A DNA stretch of 64,000 nt from Methyloversatilis discipulorum (GTDB lineage: Bacteria; Pseudomonadota; Gammaproteobacteria; Burkholderiales; Rhodocyclaceae): NCBI RefSeq assembly GCF_018780585.1, contig NZ_JADMJL010000015.1, positions 1 to 64,000 of the forward strand. The letters run 5' to 3'. Below, piece by piece: positions 30,711-45,963 of the stretch. The translations under genes and the position numbers were made by a program. Under the pieces are notes generated by a model. That model saw nothing but the letters and a program-made list of their open reading frames with translations. It ran no database searches and had not been told where the DNA came from. Positions within the stretch are counted from its first letter, which is position 1. Each line of letters begins with the position of its first letter.

Positions 30711-31160
30711 ATGCAGGTCAGTCAAGTCATGTCGTCGGGCGTGCTCAGCGCAGCACCCGGCGACAGCGTCAGATCCGTCGTGATCCACATGCTCAGCCGT
30801 CACTGCGGCGCCATCCCGGTGATCGAGCCGGATGCCCGCATCGTCGGCATCGTTTCAGTGCGCGACATCATGCTGCCGATGTACCCCAAGCTGGGCGAGT
30901 ACATCCACGATAACGTGGGTACGCGCGACTTCCTTGCAATGGAGGAGGGCTACGACCGCGTGCTGACGATGCGGGTCGATCAGGTGATGACACGCAACCC
31001 GCTGGTGCTGTCGCCCGAAACGCCGGTGCTCGAGGCCGCATCGTGGATGGGCGTCAAGAATTTCCGCCGCATGCCGGTCGCGCGCGACGGTAAGCTGGTC
31101 GGCATGGTGAGCATCGGCGACATCAACCGCGGGCTGTTCTTCGCACGCATCGGCGGCTAG
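30711..31160 (+). CDS. CBS-domain pair protein at the end of the puf run
   Basis: This is a 149-residue soluble protein of two CBS motifs (IPVIEPDARIVGIVSVRDI and FRRMPVARDGKLVGMVSIGDI), so probably an adenine-nucleotide or similar ligand sensor. It is the last plus-strand gene after pufC, 196 bp downstream, with GAGGAGA before the ATG. It differs clearly from the other CBS protein at 7507. Linkage suggests a link between energy state and photosynthesis, but that is inference. Confidence 0.85.
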   Translation: MQVSQVMSSGVLSAAPGDSVRSVVIHMLSRHCGAIPVIEPDARIVGIVSVRDIMLPMYPKLGEYIHDNVGTRDFLAMEEGYDRVLTMRVDQVMTRNPLVLSPETPVLEAASWMGVKNFRRMPVARDGKLVGMVSIGDINRGLFFARIGG

Positions 31161-31219
31161 GCGGACCGTCCCAGCGCCGGTCGATCGGCTGGTGCGGTCG
31201 GCGCCGGGACCGGGTTGTT

Positions 31220-31305
31220 GTGGGAGGGGTCTTCCGACCCCGACATCGGCCTGGATCGAAGCCCGCGGACAGCGAAAGCCCTGTCGCGGCCAAGGCCGCT
31301 CCCAC
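31220..31305. repeat. REPIN-like element 1
   Basis: Two REP-type palindromes face each other: GTGGGAGGGGTCTTCCGACC onward at 31220-31244 and the inverted copy at 31283-31305, whose reverse complement begins GTGGGAGCGGCC. Between them lies CGGACAGCGAAAGCC, which also occurs in the next element. This layout is that of REP doublets (REPINs) mobilised by RAYT transposases. It sits at the convergence of two long transcription units. Confidence 0.75.
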
Positions 31306-31343
31306 AAAAAGCACGCTGTGTCGGTGGCACGAGCACGGTTGCT

Positions 31344-31427
31344 GTGGGAGCGAGCTTGCTCGCGATAAAGGCCTTGATCGGACGCAGCGGACAGCGAAAG
31401 CCCCGTCGCAGCCAAGGCTGCTCCGAC
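31344..31427. repeat. REPIN-like element 2
   Basis: This is a second REP doublet: GTGGGAGCGAGCTTGCTCGC at 31344-31363, and the inverted arm at 31405-31427 whose reverse complement starts GTCGGAGCAGCC. The internal CGGACAGCGAAAGCCC is shared with element 1. The palindrome cores differ while the flanking GTGGGAG heads are kept, as in REP families. Confidence 0.75.
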
Positions 31428-31455
31428 AAGGGGGAAGCGCCCGACCGCCGTCGAG

Positions 31456-32250
31456 TCAGAGCGGCTTCACCTCTTCCCGACCGCGTGATTTCAGCCCCCA
31501 GTTCCAGATCGCGTTGAACGGCAGCGGCAGCACCATGAAGAGGTGCTCGACCACCGCCAGGCCGGCCATCGTGGCGAGCAGGGTGAGGGCCACGGCGTCG
31601 GCGCTGCCGGGCGCTGCCGCGGCAGCGTGGCCGATCAGTTCGCCGGTGAGCGCGCTGCCGGCGACGATGGACAGCGGCCACAGCGCATTCATGCGACGCC
31701 GGCGGAAGAAACTTTTCAGGTAGAGCAGGTGCGGCGGCAGGAATTCCTCGCTGAAGTTGCGCACGCCGAAATGCAGGTTCAGCTTGGCCGACAGCCGCAT
31801 GCCCCAGAGCAGCAGATAGCTGTGCAGCGCGGTGGCGTTGGCGGCGTCCAGGGTGAGCAGGTAGATCAGCAGCGCGCCGCCGGCGATGGCCAGCTCGTGA
31901 TGGATGATGGCCTCGGTCGCGTGACGGAAATGCGCGAGGCCGTCGCAACCCGCGGCGCAGGCGTGCTTGCGCGGGCCGGTCACCCAGCCCATCAGGAAGC
32001 TCATTTCCATCCAGCCCCACACCACCAGCGCGCTGGTGAAGCCGCAGTAGCTGCCGAGGGCGCTGTCGAGCCGTGCGCTGTGCTGCAGGCCGACCAGCGC
32101 GGCGATCGCCAGCACGCTGGCCACCGTCATGCTGATGCGGAAGGTGCGTCGCGGCAGGCCGTCCAGATAGAGGATGACACCGGTCGCCGCCCACCACAGC
32201 GCCAGCGCGTAGAGCAGGGGCAGCGCCCAGCCGGGCAGGGCGCCGTCCAT
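31456..32250 (-). CDS. puhE: Photosynthetic complex assembly protein PuhE
   Basis: This is a membrane protein of 264 residues with about seven hydrophobic helices (DUF3623 family), needed in other purple bacteria for normal reaction centre and LH1 formation. Typical stretches are YCGFTSALVVWGWMEMSFLMG and LNLHFGVRNFSEEFLPPHL. The start is the ATG at 32250 (MDGALPGW), 5 bp after acsF. It ends the minus-strand superoperon. Confidence 0.93.
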   Translation of the reverse strand: MDGALPGWALPLLYALALWWAATGVILYLDGLPRRTFRISMTVASVLAIAALVGLQHSARLDSALGSYCGFTSALVVWGWMEMSFLMGWVTGPRKHACAAGCDGLAHFRHATEAIIHHELAIAGGALLIYLLTLDAANATALHSYLLLWGMRLSAKLNLHFGVRNFSEEFLPPHLLYLKSFFRRRRMNALWPLSIVAGSALTGELIGHAAAAAPGSADAVALTLLATMAGLAVVEHLFMVLPLPFNAIWNWGLKSRGREEVKPL

Positions 32251-32255
32251 CGCGC

Positions 32256-33332
32256 TCACCAGGCCGGCGACATGCGCACGTCGTCCGGCACCGCGTTCGG
32301 TTTGACCGGATGCAGGTAGAGGCGGGCGAAGGTGCCGAAGGCGGCCACTGCGCAGGCGCCGCGCTTGAGCAGACCGGTGATGCCGCCCTGCTGCTTCGCC
32401 GCCTCGTTTGCCCGGGCCAGCGCGAACAGCCGCTCGAGGCCGGCGCGGAAGGACGGGTTGTCGGTGTCCAGCGTCAGCGGGAACACCTGCCTGGAAATGT
32501 CCGAGGTGATGCGGAAGACCGCGTAGTCGTAGCTGTCGGCCTCCAGCCCCATGGCCTGGTGCAGCTGCGGCCGCATGTGGTCGCGCACGTACATCGTGGC
32601 GTACACCGCGAGCAGGAAGAAGCGCACCCACAGCAGATTGGCGCCGCGCAGCAGGTGAGGCTGGGCGCGCAGGATGAGGGCGAACGATTCGCCGTGCCGG
32701 AATTCGTCGTTGCACCAGCGCTCGAACCAGCGAAAGATCGGGTGGAAGCGCAGTTCGGGATGGCGCTCCAGCTGACGGTAGATGGTGATGTAGCGCGCGT
32801 AGCCGATCTTCTCCGACAGATAGGTGGCGTAGAAGATGTACTTCGGTTTGAAGAAGGTATAGCGCTTGGTGCGCTTCAGGCTGCCCAGATCGACGCCGAG
32901 GCCGTAGTCCTTCAGCGACATGTTCAGGAAGTTGGCGTGGCGCGCCTCGTCGCGTGCCATGTAGGCCATCAGTGCCTTGATGTCCGGGTTGTCGACGTTC
33001 TTCTTGATTTCGTTGTACAGCACGCAGCCGGAGAATTCGGAGGTGATCGAGCTGATCAGGAAGTCCATGAACTCCTGGTGCAGGGCCGGCGGCAGGTCGC
33101 GGATCTGTTCGCCGAAATCGGCGCTGCGCTGGAAGTGATCGTGATTGTTGTCGCCTTCGTACTCCAGCATCATCGCGTCCCACTCGGCGCGCACCGGGCT
33201 CACGTCGAGGCGGTTCATCGCGGCGAAATCGGTGGTGTAGAAGCGCGGGCTCAGCATGGTGCTGACGCGCGCCTTGTCGGTGGCTTCGGCGGAAACGGCG
33301 ACCTGCGGCGCAGGCTGTGTGGCAGTGCTCAT
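32256..33332 (-). CDS. acsF: Mg-protoporphyrin IX monomethyl ester (oxidative) cyclase
   Basis: This is a di-iron oxygenase that forms the isocyclic ring E using O2. It is 358 residues. Iron-ligand motifs of the ferritin-like fold are visible: [21 protein letters not shown] and [13 protein letters not shown]. It overlaps the puhC stop by 4 bp. Because no anaerobic BchE is seen in the window, pigment synthesis may depend on oxygen unless bchE lies elsewhere. Confidence 0.96.
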   Translation of the reverse strand: MSTATQPAPQVAVSAEATDKARVSTMLSPRFYTTDFAAMNRLDVSPVRAEWDAMMLEYEGDNNHDHFQRSADFGEQIRDLPPALHQEFMDFLISSITSEFSGCVLYNEIKKNVDNPDIKALMAYMARDEARHANFLNMSLKDYGLGVDLGSLKRTKRYTFFKPKYIFYATYLSEKIGYARYITIYRQLERHPELRFHPIFRWFERWCNDEFRHGESFALILRAQPHLLRGANLLWVRFFLLAVYATMYVRDHMRPQLHQAMGLEADSYDYAVFRITSDISRQVFPLTLDTDNPSFRAGLERLFALARANEAAKQQGGITGLLKRGACAVAAFGTFARLYLHPVKPNAVPDDVRMSPAW

Positions 33333-33799
33333 GGCTGTGCTCCCGATGCATGCAGGGTGGGGCGGCCGGCGTCGAGCAGCCGACCGAAGGCGCCGGCGTT
33401 CACCGGCCCGAAGGATTCGAGGTCGACGCGGCGCGCCGTGCTCCGATCGACCAGCGTGAGCCGGCCGTCGGCGCGGGCGATCAGCGAGAACGGCTGTTCC
33501 GGCCCGATCTGCTGACGGCGGCGTTCGCGCACCAGGCCGCGCAGGGTGCCGCGCACGAAGCCCTGTTCGCCGACGAAGGATTCGATCTGCGTATCGGTTC
33601 GCGCATCGATTACCGCGATGCTGCCGTCCGGCCTGTCTTCGAAACGCAGCTCGCGGACCGCGACCGCAGCGGCGTCCGGCGTCGCGATCGGCGTGCCGGA
33701 CAGGCGGACCAAAGCCACCGCGGCCAGCACGCCGGCCAGCATCAGGCCGATGGCGAGCAGCGGCCAGCGCGGCAGTGCAGGTGCGGTGTGTGCGCTCAT
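33329..33799 (-). CDS. puhC: Photosynthetic complex assembly protein PuhC
   Basis: This membrane-anchored protein is 156 residues, with one N-terminal transmembrane helix (about 13-35) and a periplasmic domain ([34 protein letters not shown]). Family members help organise the reaction centre-LH1 complex. The start is the ATG at 33799 (MSAHTAP), 10 bp after puhB, and the stop overlaps acsF. Confidence 0.9.
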   Translation of the reverse strand: MSAHTAPALPRWPLLAIGLMLAGVLAAVALVRLSGTPIATPDAAAVAVRELRFEDRPDGSIAVIDARTDTQIESFVGEQGFVRGTLRGLVRERRRQQIGPEQPFSLIARADGRLTLVDRSTARRVDLESFGPVNAGAFGRLLDAGRPTLHASGAQP

Positions 33800-33809
33800 G
33801 CTGCGTTCC

Positions 33810-34520
33810 TCAGTGAGCGGCGAGTTGCGGTGCGCGACCGGTGCGGCGGGCACGCGGCGCGGGCGCATCGGCCTTCTGCGCGGCCGCTGCGGGCGCCGTT
33901 TGCGGTGCGTCGCTGCGCGCGGCCTGCCACGCTTCGGTCAGCAGGGCGGCGACACGGGTGGCGTCGGCGATGCAGCACAGCATCGGCTCCGGCCGGGCGG
34001 CCCGCCACGGACGGGCGTGCGGCCACAGGTGCAGCAGCGCGATGCGATCGGGCGCAGCCAGCAGCAGCGGAATGTTGCCGTGACCCTTGCGCGTGAGCTT
34101 CAGCCCGGCCGCGTCGATGCGGTTCAGCGGCAGGTTGAAGGTGAGGCTGAGCACGATGCCGACGCGCATGACGACGCGCCGGTCGGTGATCGTATAGACC
34201 GTGGTGCGCGCGCTCAGCCAGGCCAGCAGCGTCATCATGCCGAGCGCGGCCAGCACCAGAGGCAGCAGCATCAGCACGGCACTGGCGGCGTCGCCGAAGC
34301 GGCCGCCGTCGGCGACGACGAAGCCGGCGCGCAGCGCCAGGATGACCGCGAAGTAGAGCGCCAGCGCACGCACGTGGAAGCGCTCGCGCGCCAGTTGCCG
34401 CCAGTCCGGGCCACCCTGCCAGAGCAGTCTTTCGTCCGCCGGCAGTCGCTCCGGCAGGCCGGGCGCGGCTTCGAACTCGTGCTCGTGACCGTCGTGGCGG
34501 ACCGCGCGCAGGCCGCTCAC
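33810..34520 (-). CDS. puhB: Photosynthetic complex assembly protein PuhB
   Basis: This is a 236-residue PH-domain-like membrane protein that assists reaction-centre assembly. Two or three hydrophobic helices near 45-105 are followed by TTVYTITDRRVVMRVG and LPLNRIDAAGLK, typical of PuhB. I choose the GTG at 34520: it overlaps the puhA stop (GTGA) and has AAGGAAC upstream. The longer frame to 34787 is puhA shadow. The C-terminal tail is alanine-rich and low in complexity. Confidence 0.92.
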   Translation of the reverse strand: MSGLRAVRHDGHEHEFEAAPGLPERLPADERLLWQGGPDWRQLARERFHVRALALYFAVILALRAGFVVADGGRFGDAASAVLMLLPLVLAALGMMTLLAWLSARTTVYTITDRRVVMRVGIVLSLTFNLPLNRIDAAGLKLTRKGHGNIPLLLAAPDRIALLHLWPHARPWRAARPEPMLCCIADATRVAALLTEAWQAARSDAPQTAPAAAAQKADAPAPRARRTGRAPQLAAH

Positions 34521-35287
34521 AGCAGAGGTTCCTTGCGCGACGCTTCGGCGTACAGCGTGCCGCCGCCGTAGTAGGCCATCACCTTCTCCTCTTCCAGCAG
34601 CGTGATGCGGTCGGTCGCCTTGGGTTGCGGCACGCTGGCGAACTGGTGGCCGAGGATGGACGCCACCTTGACCGCACGTTCGCCGACGCGGCAGAAGTTC
34701 ATCGGCAGCAGCACGCGACGCGTACCACCGCCGGCCGGCACATCCAGTTCGAGGTAGCGGAACATCGCTTCCGAGCGGTCCACCCACAGATCACGCACCA
34801 CGCCGCCCTGTGCGCCGTCGGCACCGATCACCGGCAGGCCGCGCGGGTCGGTGTCCTGATGCGCGACGTCGTAGTCGGGTGCGTCGCGCAGCGGCACGAT
34901 GCGCAGCGCGCCGTCGAAGGTGAGGTCGGGCAGGTCGGCGCGGTCGGCCCAGGCGCCGGGGCCGACACCGTCGAGCATCGGGTTGCCGGTCGGGTCCAGC
35001 GGTGCGCCCGGCCAGTTGCCGCTGGGCGTGGCTTTCAGCGTCTGCGGCGACCGGAAGTCATTGGGCACGGTGACCGTGCGACCGTCCTGCAGGCGGAAGG
35101 TCTTGGGATCGGGGATCGGCGGAAAGCCCTGCACGCGAATGCTGTCGGAACGGTCCGATTCCAGCGGGTAGCCCTCGCGCTTGCTCTCCTGATGCAGGTG
35201 GTAGATCAACCCCGCGAAGAAGATCCAGAAGACGTACAGCACGATCTGTGCGACGTCGAAGTACTGGGTGATGGCGCCGGTTTCCAT
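34517..35287 (-). CDS. puhA: Photosynthetic reaction centre H subunit
   Basis: This subunit has one transmembrane helix and a cytoplasmic PRC-barrel that caps the quinone side of the reaction centre. It is 256 residues. The start is METGAITQYFDVAQI at 35287, where AGGAG is 7 bases upstream; an ATG 6 bp earlier would be too close. The PRC-barrel residues VVRDLWVDRSEAMFRYLELDV are present. Confidence 0.95.
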   Translation of the reverse strand: METGAITQYFDVAQIVLYVFWIFFAGLIYHLHQESKREGYPLESDRSDSIRVQGFPPIPDPKTFRLQDGRTVTVPNDFRSPQTLKATPSGNWPGAPLDPTGNPMLDGVGPGAWADRADLPDLTFDGALRIVPLRDAPDYDVAHQDTDPRGLPVIGADGAQGGVVRDLWVDRSEAMFRYLELDVPAGGGTRRVLLPMNFCRVGERAVKVASILGHQFASVPQPKATDRITLLEEEKVMAYYGGGTLYAEASRKEPLL

Positions 35288-35312
35288 GGTCATTCTCCTG
35301 TGTGATGGATGT

Positions 35313-36767
35313 TCAGCCGGGGAAATCGGCCAGTCCGAACTTCGCGCTGGCCGGGACCGGCGCGCGCGGGGCGCTGCGCACCAGTGGTCCGAGTGCGACC
35401 AGGCTGGCGAACAGCAGATAGATTTCGCAGTGATAGACGAAGCTGTAGCCGGTGGCCGGCGAGGCGAGTGCCGGGCCGAGCGCGCCGGTGGTCGCCAGTG
35501 TCGACACGACGTCGCGCAGCGCACCGCCGAAGGCGATCGCCAGGCCGGTGCTGCAGGCGTGCACCGCACCCCAGGCGCCGAGCGCCAGCCCGTTCATGCC
35601 GCCGCTGTCGAGGCCCATTGCGGCGGTCAGCATGCCGACCGAAAACAGTCCGCCGCCGAAGCCGATCAGGCCGACGCCGCCGTGGAACAGCGCGGTCGAC
35701 TGCAGCGGCTCGGCGAACACGACGGTCGAGAAGGCGACGATGCCGATCAGCGCGCCGAAGGCGGCGACGCGGCAGGCATCGACGCCGCGCGCCAGCGTGC
35801 GTGCCGCGAAGGCGAAGGCGGCCAGCGCGCCGCAGGCCATCAGCGCGGTCAGTGCGGTGGTGGCGCCGACGCCCATGCCCAGCACCTCGGCGCCATACGG
35901 TTCGAGAATGATGTCCTGCATGCTGAACGCGGCGCTGCCGAGGCCGAGCGCCAGCAGGTAGCGGGTGGCGCGCGCATGCGTCGAGAACTGCTGCCATATC
36001 GTGCGGAAGGGCTGGCGCGGCGTCTCGGTGCTGCGCGCGCTGCGCGCCTCCTGTTTCCACAGCGCGGCGATGTTCAGCGCCATGGTCAGCATGGCCGATC
36101 CCTGGATCACCTGGATCAGTCGCAGCTGCGAGAAGTCCGCCAGCAGCAGACCGAACAGGACGCCGCTGCCCACCATGCCCGCCAGCAGCATCAGGTACAT
36201 CAGCGCCACCACGCGCGGCCGCGCAGCGGGCGGCGCGAGGTCGGTGGCGAGCGCGAGGCCGGCGGTCTGCACCGTCTGCATGCCGGCGCCGACCATCAGG
36301 AAGGCCAGCGCGGCGCCGGCCTGACCGACCCATTCGGGGCCACGCGTATCGCCGGACAGCAGGATGAGCGAGAAAGGCATGATGGCCAGTCCGCCGAACT
36401 GCACCAGCGTGCCCATCCACAGATAGGGCACGCGGCGCCAGCCGAGCGCCGAGCGGTGGGTGTCCGAGCGGTAGCCGAGCAGCGCGCGGAAGGGCGAGAA
36501 CAGCAGCGGCAGCGCCACCATCGCGGCGACCAGCCAGGCGGCCATGCCCATCTCGACGATCATGACGCGGTTCAGCGTGCCGATCAGCAGCACGGTGGCC
36601 ATGCCGACCGACACCTGGAACAGCGACAGGCGCAGCAGTCGCCCCAGCGGCAGCGCCTCGCTGGCGGCGTCGGCAAAGGGCAGGAAACGCGTGCCGACAC
36701 CGGTCCACAGCCGTGCGGCGCGGGCGTTCAGTGCGGGCAGGCCGAGCCCTCTGCGCGGCGCGTTCAT
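35313..36767 (-). CDS. lhaA: LH1 assembly protein LhaA (PucC family)
   Basis: This PucC-family member of the major facilitator fold has 484 residues and about twelve helices. It is thought to deliver bacteriochlorophyll or assist LH1 assembly. Diagnostic stretches are GTLNRVMIVEMGM, FRALLGYRSDTHRSALGWRR and SMQDIILEPYGAEVLGM. Its start overlaps the bchM stop (ATGA). A paralogue (bch2) occurs at 49432. Confidence 0.94.
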   Translation of the reverse strand: MNAPRRGLGLPALNARAARLWTGVGTRFLPFADAASEALPLGRLLRLSLFQVSVGMATVLLIGTLNRVMIVEMGMAAWLVAAMVALPLLFSPFRALLGYRSDTHRSALGWRRVPYLWMGTLVQFGGLAIMPFSLILLSGDTRGPEWVGQAGAALAFLMVGAGMQTVQTAGLALATDLAPPAARPRVVALMYLMLLAGMVGSGVLFGLLLADFSQLRLIQVIQGSAMLTMALNIAALWKQEARSARSTETPRQPFRTIWQQFSTHARATRYLLALGLGSAAFSMQDIILEPYGAEVLGMGVGATTALTALMACGALAAFAFAARTLARGVDACRVAAFGALIGIVAFSTVVFAEPLQSTALFHGGVGLIGFGGGLFSVGMLTAAMGLDSGGMNGLALGAWGAVHACSTGLAIAFGGALRDVVSTLATTGALGPALASPATGYSFVYHCEIYLLFASLVALGPLVRSAPRAPVPASAKFGLADFPG

Positions 36768-37459
36768 GTGCGCACCAGTTCCATCGCCTGCGAGGTGTAG
36801 AAGCCGCTGGCCACGCGTTCGCTGCGCAGCGGCGCCATCGCGCGCAGTCCGTCCTCGTCGGCGATCAGCCGTCCGAGCACCGCCGCGCGGACCGGTTCGA
36901 TCGCCGGCGCGCGGTTGCCGCGCGGGAAGAAGCGGCCGACGAAATGCATCGCATCGAGGGCGCGCGTGCTGGGCGGGAAGGTGAACAGGATGGAGGCCGC
37001 GGTGCGCGCGGCCAGCCCCGACAGCACGCGCACGGCGTCGCGCGGACGGTAGTGGATCAGCGAATCCATCGCCACCACGTGGTCGAAGTGGCCGAGCGCG
37101 GGGTCCAGCATGTCGCCGGCGCGGAAGTCGATGCGGCCCGCCAGGCCATGCGGCATGCGTTCGCGCGCCAGCCCGACCAGGGTCGGCGACAGGTCGATCG
37201 CCACCACGTGGGCGCCCCGGCGCGCCGCCTCGACCGCCAGCGCGCCGGTGCCGCAGCCGGCGTCGAGCAGGCGGCAGCCGCTCAGATCGTCGGGCAGCCA
37301 GTCGAGCAGCGTGGCGCGCATGCGGTCGCGGCCGGCGCGCACGGTGGCACGGATGCGGCCGACCGGTGCATCGGAGGTGAGCCGCTTCCAGGCGTCCACC
37401 GCGGTGCGGTCGAAATAGGTGGCGATCTCGCCACGGCGTTCGAGGTAGGAGCTGTCCAT
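36764..37459 (-). CDS. bchM: Mg-protoporphyrin IX methyltransferase
   Basis: This SAM-dependent enzyme methylates the C13 propionate of Mg-protoporphyrin IX. It is 231 residues, with SAM motif LLDAGCGTGALAVEAARRG near residue 66 and the family-specific DHVVAMDSLIHYRPRD. The ATG at 37459 is 2 bp past the bchL stop. The larger frame upstream is bchL shadow. Confidence 0.95.
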   Translation of the reverse strand: MDSSYLERRGEIATYFDRTAVDAWKRLTSDAPVGRIRATVRAGRDRMRATLLDWLPDDLSGCRLLDAGCGTGALAVEAARRGAHVVAIDLSPTLVGLARERMPHGLAGRIDFRAGDMLDPALGHFDHVVAMDSLIHYRPRDAVRVLSGLAARTAASILFTFPPSTRALDAMHFVGRFFPRGNRAPAIEPVRAAVLGRLIADEDGLRAMAPLRSERVASGFYTSQAMELVRT

Positions 37460-37461
37460 GA

Positions 37462-42170
<4,709 letters not shown>

Positions 42171-42196
<26 letters not shown>

Positions 42197-43760
42197 CGTA
42201 GAGCGTCTCCACCGTGATGGTGCTCAGTCCGCGGCTGCGGGCGTAGCTTTCGGTATTGCGGCGCGCCTTGCCGCGGACGAAGAACGGAATCTTCTTCAGT
42301 TCGCGTTCGCCGTCTGCGGTCCAGGCCGGGGCGTCGTCCGCGTCGCTCATGCCCAGTTCGGCCACCGCCATCGTCTGTACGGCGACGGCTGGCAGATGCG
42401 AGGCGGGCGCGGCGTCGTTGAATTCGAAGTCGTCGCGGAACATCTGCAGCAGGTGTTCTTCCAGCCCCATCACCAGCGGGTGCACCCAGCTGTCGAACAG
42501 CACGTTAGCGCCTTCGAAGCCATACACCGGGCTGTAGCGGGCCGGCACGTCCTGTACGTGGATCGGGCTCGATATGACGGCGCAGGCGATGCCCAGCCGC
42601 TTGGCGATGTGGCGCTCCATCTGCGTACCGAGCACCAGCTCCGGTGCGGCGGCGGCGATGGCTTTCTCGACTTCGAGGTAGTCGTCGCTGATCAGCGCCT
42701 CGACGCCGTAGCGCGCCGCCGCCTCGCGCACGTCGCGGGCGAAGTCGCGTGCGTAGCAGCCGAGGCCGACCACGGTGAAGCCCATCTCCTCCGCCGCGAT
42801 GCGTGCCGCGGCGATGGCGTGTGTCGCGTCGGCGAAGATGAACACCCGCTTGCCGGTCAGATAGGTCGAATCGACCGAGCGCGCATACCAGGGCTGACGC
42901 GAGGCCGAAGCGCCGCGGCCGGCGGCGCCCGGCGTTTCGGCGCCCAGCAGCGGCGACGGATCCACGCCCGCCAGCGCGGCGACTTCGGCGATAAAGTCGC
43001 GCGTGGCGCCGACGCCCATCGGAATGGTCCGTGTCGCCGGCATGCCGAAGCTGCGGCTCAGCCAGCCGGTCAGCGTGCGCGACACTTCCGGGTAGAGATC
43101 GATATTGAAGTCGGCATCGGGCAGGCGGCGCAGGTCGTCGACCGAGGCGCCGAGCGGCGCCACCACGTTGACGTCGATGCCGAGCGCGTCGAGCAGGCGG
43201 CGGATTTCGGTCACGTCGTCGCGGCAGCGGAAGCCGAGCACGGTCGGGCCGAGCAGGTTGGCGCGCGGGCGCCGTGCCGGGTCGCGCGGCGGACGTGCGG
43301 CGCCGGGCGCGGGCACGCGGTCGGCGAGCAGGGTGCGCGCCAGGTGATAGAAGGTTTCGGCGGCGCCCCAGTTCTCCTTCTTCGAGTAGGCGGGCAGCTC
43401 CAGCGCCACCACCGGTATCGGCAGCTGCATGCCGGCGGCCAGCGCGCCGGACTGATCCTGGATCAGTTCGGCGGTGCAGGAGTCGCCGACCAGCAGCGCG
43501 GCCGGATGGAAACGCTCAAAGGCCTCGGCCACGGCGGCCTTCACCAACTCGGCGGTGCTGCCGCCGAGGTCGCGCGCCTGGAAGGTGGTGTAGGTGACCG
43601 GCGGCCGGCGGTCCTGCCGTTCGATCATCGTGAACAGCAGATCGGCATAGGTATCGCCCTGCGGTGCGTGCAGCACGTAATGCAGGTCGCGCATCGAGCT
43701 GGCGACGCGCATGGCACCGATGTGCGGCGGTCCTTCGTAGGTCCAGAGCGTGAGCTGCAT
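42171..43760 (-). CDS. bchB: Dark-operative protochlorophyllide reductase subunit B
   Basis: This is the NifK-like subunit of the NB component. It is 529 residues starting [18 protein letters not shown] at 43760. Asp36 (in [13 protein letters not shown]) corresponds to the unusual aspartate ligand of the NB 4Fe-4S cluster, and a Cys ligand lies in [14 protein letters not shown]. The C-terminal protochlorophyllide-handling domain ends in [19 protein letters not shown]. Confidence 0.96.
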
Positions 43761-43771
43761 CGCGTGCCCCT

Positions 43772-45570
<1,799 letters not shown>

Positions 45571-45598
45571 CGTCGCGTCTCCTCTGTCCTCGTAATCG

Positions 45599-45639
45599 AA
45601 TCTAGACGGCCGGGGACAAAGTGTCAATGTAAATTGACG
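45599..45639 (-). promoter_or_regulatory. bchF superoperon promoter with PpsR-like box
   Basis: On the minus strand, TTGACA (45627-45622), exactly 17 bp, TAGATT (45604-45599) is a strong sigma70-type promoter. The box TGTCAA-N6-TTGACG (45622-45639) covers and extends upstream of the -35, so a bound repressor would block polymerase. It is one base from the ideal TGT-N12-ACA operator. Confidence 0.85.
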
Positions 45640-45715
45640 TCACGACGAAATTACATCGGCGGAATGACAATGCGCGCGGTCCAGCTGGCCATTCGGGCCA
45701 GCGCGTCATCGAAAT

Positions 45716-45757
45716 TGACAAGTTAACTTGACAGTGCAGGGTGGCGCGCTCTATTCC
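45716..45757 (+). promoter_or_regulatory. Candidate ppaA promoter with degenerate PpsR-like box
   Basis: TGACAA-N6-TTGACA (45716-45733) is the same variant seen at 19665-19682 in the crtD/crtE region. Its right half supplies a TTGACA -35 (45728-45733), followed after 18 bp by TATTCC (45752-45757), a weak -10. If this is the promoter, the leader before ppaA is about 200 bases. Confidence 0.5.
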
Positions 45758-45963
45758 TACATTGTTGGCGTCCAGTTCTGCAGACATCGTCGAACCCACG
45801 CCTTCCTGCCCAGAGACTTGCTCGCCCTCGTCGTCAGTGCCACCACGGACACTGGGTTCACCACCCGCAGCAGCCGTACAGCCCGTCCGCATCCATGGGG
45901 CGTCCACCGGGGGCGCATCCGACACGGCCGGGGCACGACAAGAAGACCCAAGGAGGCAGGAAG

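Larger units (their letters stand above)
45571..45963. promoter_or_regulatory. Divergent bchF/ppaA intergenic control region
   Basis: This 393-bp region holds no convincing gene. Its bchF side has a promoter and PpsR-like box (45599-45639). Its middle has a second degenerate box (45716-45733). The last 200 bp, up to a GGAGGCAGGAAG ribosome binding site before ppaA, contain short open frames in several phases but none with a ribosome binding site and protein-like composition, so it reads as a long leader. Confidence 0.65.

Noticed and set aside
31161-31455. A short gene between the CBS gene and puhE
   Set aside because: Frames there run through the REPIN-like palindromes and give shadow-type translations without ribosome binding sites.
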